Assembly (NCBI GenBank): GCA_038250675.1
Contig: JBBSCB010000021.1
Span: 1-59,861, forward strand
Origin: JAICUF01 sp038250675
GTDB lineage: Bacteria; Gemmatimonadota; Gemmatimonadetes; Gemmatimonadales; GWC2-71-9
Direction of reading: 5' to 3'
Length of the DNA stretch: 59,861 nucleotides
This document shows positions 18,106-23,710 of the stretch, one piece after another. The notes below the pieces were generated by a model. The model ran no database searches, was not told the origin of the DNA, and saw only the letters and a list, made by a program, of their open reading frames with translations. The translations under genes and the position numbers were made by a program. Numbering within the stretch: position 1 is the stretch's first letter; every line of letters begins with the position of its first letter.

Positions 18106-20157
18106 CTACAGCAGAATGTCGCTCCGGATCCGCCGCCGAAGCGCGGTCCACAGCGCGCCCGCCACGTTGGAGCGCCGCACGATGATGGATGCCTCCCCGC
18201 TGGCGCCCGCGCGCCAGGCCGGCGCCGTCACCAGCCGGACTCGCGCCTCGACCGCACCGCCCGTCGCCGTTCGCGCCACGCTCGTCACCCGCGCGCGGAG
18301 CGGATGGCCTGCATCGGCGAGCGACAGGAGCCGGACCGGCTGGCCCGGCTTCACCAGCGTGGCGCCACTGCCGCTGAGGCGGATGCGCGCTTCGACCGAA
18401 TCGGGTTCGCCCAGCGTCAGCACGGTCTCGCCAGCGTTTACCCAGCGCCCGGCGAGCCGCTCCGGGCGCGCGGTGAGCACCACGCCCGCGTGCCGGGCCC
18501 GGAGCACCAGCCGGGCGATGCGCTCGTTCAGGGCCGCGAGCTCAATCGCGGCCACCGATTCGGCGCGGGAGAGCTGTTCCCCGCCGCCCGCGTCGCCGCC
18601 GGCCCGCGCCCGCCGCACGAGGAGTCCGATGGAATCCACCGTGCGCTGCTGCTGGAGCGCCGCGCGGTCGAGGTCGAAATCGCGCAGGCGGACGAGTGGC
18701 GCGCCGGCCGCGACGCTGGTGCCTTCGCGGACGAGCACCGCAGCGATGTACCCACTGTCCGGCGCGACCAGCGGCGTCGCGCGGGCGGCCGCGGTCTGAA
18801 ACGGCGCGGAGACCGTGATCGACCACGGCACCAGCGCGAGGAGCAGCACGACCGCGAGGATGATTCCGCCCGCCGTGAGCCGGAACCGCCGCGCCGTCAA
18901 TGCCGCGCGATGCTCGTGCATCGAATGGCGGATCGCGGTCATCCAGCCGCGGATCGGGCCGCGCAGCAGGAGCGCGATCCCGACGAGCGCCACGATCACC
19001 CCGGCGACGCCGAACGCCCGGTTGGCCCGACGCAGCACCAGGCTGCCGACGAGCGCCAGCACCATCGTGAGATATGCGATCGCGGCGACGCCGTAGATCA
19101 GAAAGACCCGGCGCTCCCGCTCCGACGCCGGCGGCATGGGCATCTCGAGCCGCAGTACGTAGCGGCGGATCAGCCAGTCGACGTGACCGAATGCGCGATG
19201 CCGGAGGTTGGGAATCTCCAGATAGTCGCTCAACGCGAAATAGCCGTCGAGCGGCATCAGCGGATTGGCGTTGGTGAGCACCGAGAAGACGCCGCCGAAC
19301 AGAAACGCCAGGAGCGCCACCTGCGAGACCAGCGTCCCTGGCTCCGCGATCCACCAGACGATGCCTGCGAGCGTCGTGACGACGCCTTCGATCCAGAGTC
19401 CGGCGGCGGTGACCCAGAGCCGGGATCGCAGGTCGGGAAACGTCCACGCGTCGTTCACGTCGGCGTAGAAGGCGGGCTGAAAGTACAGCATCATGAAACC
19501 CATCTCGTGCACCTCACCGCCGAAGTACTTGCAGGTGGCGCCGTGACCCAGTTCGTGGACCATGATGATCACGAGCAGCGTCAGCCAGAACAGCACCGCA
19601 TGCGCGACGGTGTACGACCCGACGTCGGTGAGCTGGGCAAAGCCGGCGTGCAGCTTGGGCCAGTTGGTGGTGAGCAGGATGATGTTCGTGACGAACAGCC
19701 CGATCGAAAGGATCAGGAACCGGCGGGTGAACAGGAAGCGGATGCGCGGAACCCACCGGTCGAACGCGGCGTTGGGATCGCCCAGCGACCAGCGCATCCG
19801 CATCACCTCGCCCCGGAACAGCCGGGGCCGTGTACGCCGCTGCCGTTCGGCGCGGAGCCGCTCGACCTGCATCGTGCTCCGCTCCGTCAGTGACCGCTCC
19901 ATGAGGCCCATGCGGTTGAGCTTCTGCGCGAATCCCTCGACGACGGCCTCGGAGACGTTGATGCCGGCGCCTCGAAGCGCCGCCGCCGCCTCGTGACAGG
20001 TGTGCGCGCCGTCGAACGTGCGCATGACGGTCACTTCGAGTGGACCGAACCGGAAGTACTTGTGCGTCTCCAGGTCCTTGACGACGAAGCTCTGCTGGCC
20101 ACGATACGTCTGTTCGACGATGGCCACGTCGGGCCGGAGCCGGGGGGTGCGGGTCAC
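18106..20157 (-). CDS. PqqD-like / site-2 protease (M50) / HlyD adaptor fusion
   Basis: 683 residues from a GTG overlapping the upstream stop (GTGA). Residues 8-88 are PqqD-like, a fold that in other systems binds peptide substrates (SFVVKDLETHKYFRFGP, then a small helical bundle). Residues 140-445 form a multi-helix M50 membrane metalloprotease: zinc site H201-E-L-G-H205 and the second motif N298-P-L-M-P-L-D-G305. A further helix at about 425-446 leads to a biotinyl-lipoyl/HlyD-type adaptor half (LVAPDSGYIAAVLVREGTSVAAGAPLVRL; AGVVLTARPERLAGRWVNAGETVLTLGEPD). One polypeptide thus combines peptide recognition, intramembrane cleavage and periplasmic adaptor modules. Last gene of the minus-strand operon beginning at 22999; inferred processing/export component for the peptides at 23182-23533. 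Confidence 0.88.
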   Translation of the reverse strand: MTRTPRLRPDVAIVEQTYRGQQSFVVKDLETHKYFRFGPLEVTVMRTFDGAHTCHEAAAALRGAGINVSEAVVEGFAQKLNRMGLMERSLTERSTMQVERLRAERQRRTRPRLFRGEVMRMRWSLGDPNAAFDRWVPRIRFLFTRRFLILSIGLFVTNIILLTTNWPKLHAGFAQLTDVGSYTVAHAVLFWLTLLVIIMVHELGHGATCKYFGGEVHEMGFMMLYFQPAFYADVNDAWTFPDLRSRLWVTAAGLWIEGVVTTLAGIVWWIAEPGTLVSQVALLAFLFGGVFSVLTNANPLMPLDGYFALSDYLEIPNLRHRAFGHVDWLIRRYVLRLEMPMPPASERERRVFLIYGVAAIAYLTMVLALVGSLVLRRANRAFGVAGVIVALVGIALLLRGPIRGWMTAIRHSMHEHRAALTARRFRLTAGGIILAVVLLLALVPWSITVSAPFQTAAARATPLVAPDSGYIAAVLVREGTSVAAGAPLVRLRDFDLDRAALQQQRTVDSIGLLVRRARAGGDAGGGEQLSRAESVAAIELAALNERIARLVLRARHAGVVLTARPERLAGRWVNAGETVLTLGEPDSVEARIRLSGSGATLVKPGQPVRLLSLADAGHPLRARVTSVARTATGGAVEARVRLVTAPAWRAGASGEASIIVRRSNVAGALWTALRRRIRSDILL

Positions 20158-21158
20158 TGGCCGCTGCGGACGACCGTCTCGCCGGGCGCGAGCCCGCTCA
20201 CCACCTCGACCCGCCCGCCGCCCAGATCGGCGCCGAGCGTGACGGCGCGGAGCGTGGTGCGGTCGTCCGCCCAGACGAGGACATAGCCCTCCTCCGCGAC
20301 CGCCGACTTCGGCATGGTCACCACCTGCCGCCGCTCGGCACCGAGCTCCACGGTGACACTCGAGCCGGGCATGAGACGCGCCGCATTGTCGAGCTGCAGC
20401 ACCACCTGGCGGGTCCCGCTGCCCGGATCGAGCGCCGGAGATGCGCGAACCACGCGCGCGCTGCTGGAACTGCCGCGCAGTCCGGATACGTGTGCGGAGG
20501 CACCGACCCGGATGCCGCCCACCGCGCTCTCGGGCACGCGCACCGACACGAGCAGCGGTGACGCGGCGGTGACGCGGAAGAGCGAGTCACCCACCGCCAC
20601 GATCTGGCGGGCGCGCGCCATGCGGGCGGTGACCACGCCGGCGAACGGCGCCACCACCCGCGTGAGTCCGGCGTCGCGGTCCGCCTGGCGAAGCTGAATG
20701 ATGGCCCGGCGCAGATTGTACTCGACCTGCTCGAGCTCCGCCGCCGTGGCGCCGCCCATTTTCGCGAGCGCGCGCTGCCGCTCCGCCACGCGGCGCGCGT
20801 TGTCGGCTTCTTCCGTGGCCCGCGCCAGTGCGATTTCCTGGTCGGTGCTCTCGAGCTTGGCGAGCAGTTGCCCCGCGGCGACGCGGGTGCCGAGATCGGC
20901 CGTCACCCGCTCCACCAGCCCGGGTGCCCGCGCGAGCACGACCGCGTCATGCTCGACGTAGAGTTCACCGGGGAGCGAGAGTGGCACGGTCACGGTCGCG
21001 GTATCCACCACCGCGAGCGCGGCGGGCGCCGGCCGCCCGGCCGCCGACGCCGACGCCGGTGGCGCCGCGCCGCCATCCCCGCCGCCACACGCGGCGACCG
21101 GCACGGCGGCGAGCGACACGGCGGCGAGAGCGAGACGGGCGCGACTCGAGCGCATCAT
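20154..21158 (-). CDS. Lipoprotein periplasmic adaptor (HlyD/AcrA family)
   Basis: 334 residues from the ATG at 21158 that overlaps the previous stop (ATGA). Lipobox VPVAAC gives a lipidated Cys24, so the mature protein is membrane-tethered in the periplasm. Lipoyl-type half motifs flank a hairpin: VLARAPGLVERVTADLGTRV and VVAPFAGVVTARMARARQI, with a coiled coil between (about 110-160). A beta-barrel and membrane-proximal domain follow (SVRVPESAVGGIRVG; SSVTVELGAERRQVV; VVSGLAPGETVV). This is the organisation of RND/MacA-type membrane fusion proteins. There is no RND pump, ABC permease or TolC-like gene in the window, so its inner- and outer-membrane partners are either the flanking HlyD fusions or encoded elsewhere. 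Confidence 0.92.
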   Translation of the reverse strand: MMRSSRARLALAAVSLAAVPVAACGGGDGGAAPPASASAAGRPAPAALAVVDTATVTVPLSLPGELYVEHDAVVLARAPGLVERVTADLGTRVAAGQLLAKLESTDQEIALARATEEADNARRVAERQRALAKMGGATAAELEQVEYNLRRAIIQLRQADRDAGLTRVVAPFAGVVTARMARARQIVAVGDSLFRVTAASPLLVSVRVPESAVGGIRVGASAHVSGLRGSSSSARVVRASPALDPGSGTRQVVLQLDNAARLMPGSSVTVELGAERRQVVTMPKSAVAEEGYVLVWADDRTTLRAVTLGADLGGGRVEVVSGLAPGETVVRSGQ

Positions 21159-22999
21159 GACCAGGCCCTCCACCACAGTAGACGTGCCCAGCGCACCGGA
21201 GCCCGCAGCATGCGGGTCGCGAGCGACGCCGGGGCGGTCAGCACCCTCGCATACGCCGCCATCCCGGGGCGGAGCAGCCCCCCCGGATTGGCGACGGCCG
21301 CGCGGACCGGGAAGCTGACGCGGTCGGCCGAATCGGCGGGAAGCGGGCCGAGCGAGGTGACGCGGCCCGTGAAGGTACGCTGCGGCATCGCGTCCACCCG
21401 GAGCCGGACTTCATCGCCCACGGCGACGCGGCCGATGTCGCGCTGGTCGATCCCGAACTCGAGCTCCAGCGTATCGGTGCGACCGATGGTGACCACCAGA
21501 TCGCCCGCGTCCAGATGGCCCCCGACCCGCTCCTCCGGCCGCGCGGTGAGCACCACCCCCGCCGCCGGCGCGCGCACGGTGGCGGCGGCGAGTTCCTCGT
21601 CGAGCAGCGCCACTTCCTGGCGCAGCGACGCCCCGCGGAGCCGCTGCGCCCGCTCGTCGGCTGGATCACCGCGGCTGGCGGCAAGCGCGGCGGCGCGGTC
21701 GCTGGCCGTCACCGAGGCCGCGGCGGTGAGCCGCGCATTGCGGATCTCGACATCGCGAAGCTGGGCGATCGGCGCGCCCAGCGCCACCGCGCCGCCCTCG
21801 CGGACGAACATGCGCTCGACCACCCCCGGCACGAGTGCGCGTACCTCCGTCAGCCCCGCCGGCCGGAACGCCGGATGCGTCCCGCTCACGCGGAGCGGCC
21901 AGCGCAACAGGGTGAGCGCGGCGAGCACGGCGAGCGCCAGGCCCGCGTACATCCGGCGCTGGCGCTTCGGCAGGTCCATGAACGCGCGCTTCTTCGCCGC
22001 CAGCGCGCCGAGCACATCCACCAGCGGCACCTGCGCGTAGAGCTGGGCGTTCCGGAGGGCGACCGCCGTCTGGTTCGCCAGGATCGCCGCGATCTCGCGC
22101 TGCTTTTCGGTGGCGAATTCGGCTTGGGATGATTCGAAGAGCAGGATCCCGATGGTGCCCTCTTCATCGGTCAGCGGGAGATAGAGTCCGCTCCGGGCGC
22201 CGTCGGCCTCGAGATCCTGGCCAAAGATCTGGACCAGTTGCCGCTCCGCGTCCGACGCGGGATCCTCCCGGTCTACCATATAGAAGGACTCGCCGTGGCC
22301 GGCCACCCACGCGGCCCGTGCCGCGAGGTCCAGCACCTTGGGGTCCTTGGGGTTGACCGTCTCCTGGCCGGCGAGAGCACGGACGTCGCAGATCCCCTTG
22401 TCGTAGAGGGCGACGGCCGCCCGGTCGAAGGTCAGCGCGCGGGCGGAGAGATTGACCACCGAGCGCAGCACCCGGTCGAGATCGAGGGTGGCGGTGATTT
22501 CGCGGCTGATCTCGAGCAGGAGCTTGAGGTCCGCCGCGCGGGAATCGAGCGCGTGGATCCGCGCATTCCGGAGCGCCGCGGCGGCCAGCGGGGCCAGAGC
22601 CTCGAGCAGGTCCCGGTCGGCCTGATCGAACGGGCCCCGGTCGGCGCCCGCCACCAGGTCAATCCGGCCCTCGGTCGCACCAGCGGCCACCAGCATGGCC
22701 GATACCATGCCGTCCCCTTCGGTTTCCGCCGCCGGGGCGGCCAGCGGCGCTGGGCTGCCCACCATGGCCGCACCGCCCATCGTGCTGAGCCGGCAGATGA
22801 GCGCGTCGCCGTCGGCGAGCCAGAGCGCCGCCCCGTCGGCCCTGAGAGCGACGCGGCAGTGCTCCAGCACTGTCGCCGCGAGCGCATCGAGGTCGAGCGA
22901 CTGCCCGAACGCGACGGCGCTCGCGTAGAGCGTGCGAAGCTGCTCGCTGCTCTTGCGCGCCGCGGCCGAGCCGTCCAGGGCACCGGAAGTGATTGTCAC
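21155..22999 (-). CDS. Double-GAF sensor fused to a membrane HlyD adaptor
   Basis: 614 residues from a GTG at 22999 preceded by GGAG (a TTG at 23038 is an alternative without one). Two tandem cytoplasmic GAF domains occupy about 20-150 and 155-325 (first: VLEHCRVALRADGAALWLADGD; second: LSARALTFDRAAVALYD and LYLPLTDEEGTIGILLFES). A single membrane helix at about 350-366 leads to a lipoyl/HlyD periplasmic region (VRALVPGVVERMFVREGGAVAL, then AGVVLTARPEERVGGHLDAGDLVVTIG). GAF domains bind small ligands or report redox/nucleotide state. Fusing them to an efflux adaptor suggests ligand-gated assembly or activity of the exporter (inference). First gene of the three-gene export operon; its stop overlaps the next start. 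Confidence 0.88.
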   Translation of the reverse strand: MTITSGALDGSAAARKSSEQLRTLYASAVAFGQSLDLDALAATVLEHCRVALRADGAALWLADGDALICRLSTMGGAAMVGSPAPLAAPAAETEGDGMVSAMLVAAGATEGRIDLVAGADRGPFDQADRDLLEALAPLAAAALRNARIHALDSRAADLKLLLEISREITATLDLDRVLRSVVNLSARALTFDRAAVALYDKGICDVRALAGQETVNPKDPKVLDLAARAAWVAGHGESFYMVDREDPASDAERQLVQIFGQDLEADGARSGLYLPLTDEEGTIGILLFESSQAEFATEKQREIAAILANQTAVALRNAQLYAQVPLVDVLGALAAKKRAFMDLPKRQRRMYAGLALAVLAALTLLRWPLRVSGTHPAFRPAGLTEVRALVPGVVERMFVREGGAVALGAPIAQLRDVEIRNARLTAAASVTASDRAAALAASRGDPADERAQRLRGASLRQEVALLDEELAAATVRAPAAGVVLTARPEERVGGHLDAGDLVVTIGRTDTLELEFGIDQRDIGRVAVGDEVRLRVDAMPQRTFTGRVTSLGPLPADSADRVSFPVRAAVANPGGLLRPGMAAYARVLTAPASLATRMLRAPVRWARLLWWRAWS

Positions 23000-23091
23000 G
23001 TGTCTCCGCAAGATTGTGTGCCGGAGAACGACGCGCAATGCGCCGCCATGCCGGATGTCAGATCACGCCTCGGCAGCACTTGACGCGCGGG

Positions 23092-23109
23092 CGTGAAAAG
23101 AACGTGAAT
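23092..23109 (-). promoter_or_regulatory. SARP-type direct repeat upstream of export operon
   Basis: On the plus strand CGTGAAA, 4 bases, CGTGAAT. Read on the minus strand this is ATTCACG-TTCT-TTTCACG, two heptamers with an 11-bp period. It lies 93 bases before the GTG of the GAF-HlyD gene and after the hairpin at 23127-23159, where an independent promoter for the export genes would sit. No strong -10 is evident. Same motif as at 23607-23624 and 23693-23710. Confidence 0.6.
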
Positions 23110-23126
23110 TTCAGCGCCGGAAGCGC

Positions 23127-23159
23127 CACGGGCGCCGGAAAGATGCTCCGGCGCCCGTG
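23127..23159 (-). terminator. Perfect 13-bp hairpin between peptide and export genes
   Basis: CACGGGCGCCGGA (23127-23139), a 7-base loop, then its exact complement TCCGGCGCCCGTG (23147-23159). It begins 23 bases after the stop of the second peptide gene in the minus-strand direction. No T-run follows, so it may be an inefficient terminator or an attenuator/mRNA-end stabiliser that keeps peptide transcripts more abundant than export transcripts. Confidence 0.6.
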
Positions 23160-23181
23160 CGGACTTCCGATCGAACCGCTG

Positions 23182-23334
23182 TTATCGCGTGGTCATCGTC
23201 CGCGGGGCGATCCGCTGCTCCAGCTCCTCGACGCTCAGCTCAATCGCTTCGGCGTCCTTGCCCGTGGCCCGCTGAACCTGGGTCTTCTGCTCGGGCGTCA
23301 GGGTGATGCGCAGGTGATCCTTCTTGTCGGACAT
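23182..23334 (-). CDS. Small leader-like peptide, copy 1 (candidate precursor)
   Basis: 50 residues, ATG at 23334 with GGAG 7 bases upstream. Starts MSDKKDHLRITLTPEQKTQV; the C-terminal half is GKDAEAIELSVEELEQRIAP followed by RTMTTR. It is a clear paralogue of the next peptide (23384-23533), sharing LTPEQ, TGKD and the invariant ELSVEELEQRIAPRT. ELSxEELE resembles the recognition end of Nif11/nitrile-hydratase-type RiPP leader peptides, but the usual Gly-Gly is replaced by an Ile-Ala-Pro-Arg sequence and the tail is only six residues. No Cys, so not a lanthipeptide or bacteriocin of the common kind. Probably the substrate of the PqqD-M50-HlyD protein; an alternative is a small regulatory or sorted peptide. 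Confidence 0.72.
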   Translation of the reverse strand: MSDKKDHLRITLTPEQKTQVQRATGKDAEAIELSVEELEQRIAPRTMTTR

Positions 23335-23383
23335 GATCAGGCTCCGTGTTCAGGGGTGAATGCCGATGCGTCGCGTGGTGCGA

Positions 23384-23533
23384 TTACGACGCGCCGAGGG
23401 TGCGCGGGGCGATGCGCTGCTCGAGCTCTTCCACACTCAGCTCCAGCGCGTCGACGTCCTTGCCCGTGTTCTTCGCCAGCTCAGCGCGCTGCTCGGGGGT
23501 CAGGACGATTTTGACATGCTTTTCGTCGGCCAT
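23384..23533 (-). CDS. Small leader-like peptide, copy 2 (candidate precursor)
   Basis: 49 residues, ATG at 23533 with AAGGAG 7 bases upstream. Starts MADEKHVKIVLTPEQRAELA; the C-terminal half is GKDVDALELSVEELEQRIAP followed by RTLGAS. About half its residues match the peptide at 23182-23334, with divergence in the N-terminal helix and the last four residues and identity in the ELSVEELEQRIAPRT block. The 49-base gap between the two genes and shared strand make a dicistronic unit. A SARP-type operator and TAGACT -10 lie upstream (23592-23624). Function unknown; the pattern of a constant recognition block plus a variable tail fits a secreted-peptide precursor family. Confidence 0.72.
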   Translation of the reverse strand: MADEKHVKIVLTPEQRAELAKNTGKDVDALELSVEELEQRIAPRTLGAS

Positions 23534-23591
23534 GTGAAGCTCCTTGTTGGCGCCGGATTCGGCGGTGATGTGTGCCAGGAACGTGGAGACG

Positions 23592-23624
23592 AGTCTAGGG
23601 CTCCGCCGTGAACCAGACGTGAAT
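23592..23624 (-). promoter_or_regulatory. SARP-type operator and promoter of the peptide genes
   Basis: Minus-strand reading: ATTCACG-TCTG-GTTCACG (23624-23607, 11-bp period), 9 bases, then TAGACT at 23597-23592 (4 of 6 to TATAAT). SARP activators bind heptamer direct repeats with the second repeat about 8 bp from the -10, replacing a consensus -35, and there is no consensus -35 here. About 58 bases before the first peptide start. Confidence 0.6.
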
Positions 23625-23692
23625 GTCGAGTTTGGCCAAGCCCCTGATTTGGCCCGCCACCGTGAATTGCGCCGCCCGGAATCGACGCCAGG

Positions 23693-23710
23693 CGTGAGTT
23701 TCGCGTGAAT
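23693..23710 (+). promoter_or_regulatory. SARP-type direct repeat over the regulator start
   Basis: CGTGAGT, 4 bases, CGTGAAT, with 11-bp period; minus-strand reading ATTCACG-CGAA-ACTCACG. The right heptamer covers the putative GTG start (23705) of the regulator gene, suggesting autoregulation or a downstream true start. An isolated half-site, CGTGAAT, is at 23661. Confidence 0.5.

Noticed and set aside
18028..19893. Long plus-strand open frame of over 600 codons
   Set aside because: Antisense to the PqqD/M50/HlyD gene, very Arg/His/Gln-rich, no domain or start signal. High GC produces such shadow frames throughout the window.
23182..23533. The two small peptides as a toxin-antitoxin pair
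   Set aside because: They are paralogues of each other with the same conserved block, not a dissimilar toxin and antitoxin.
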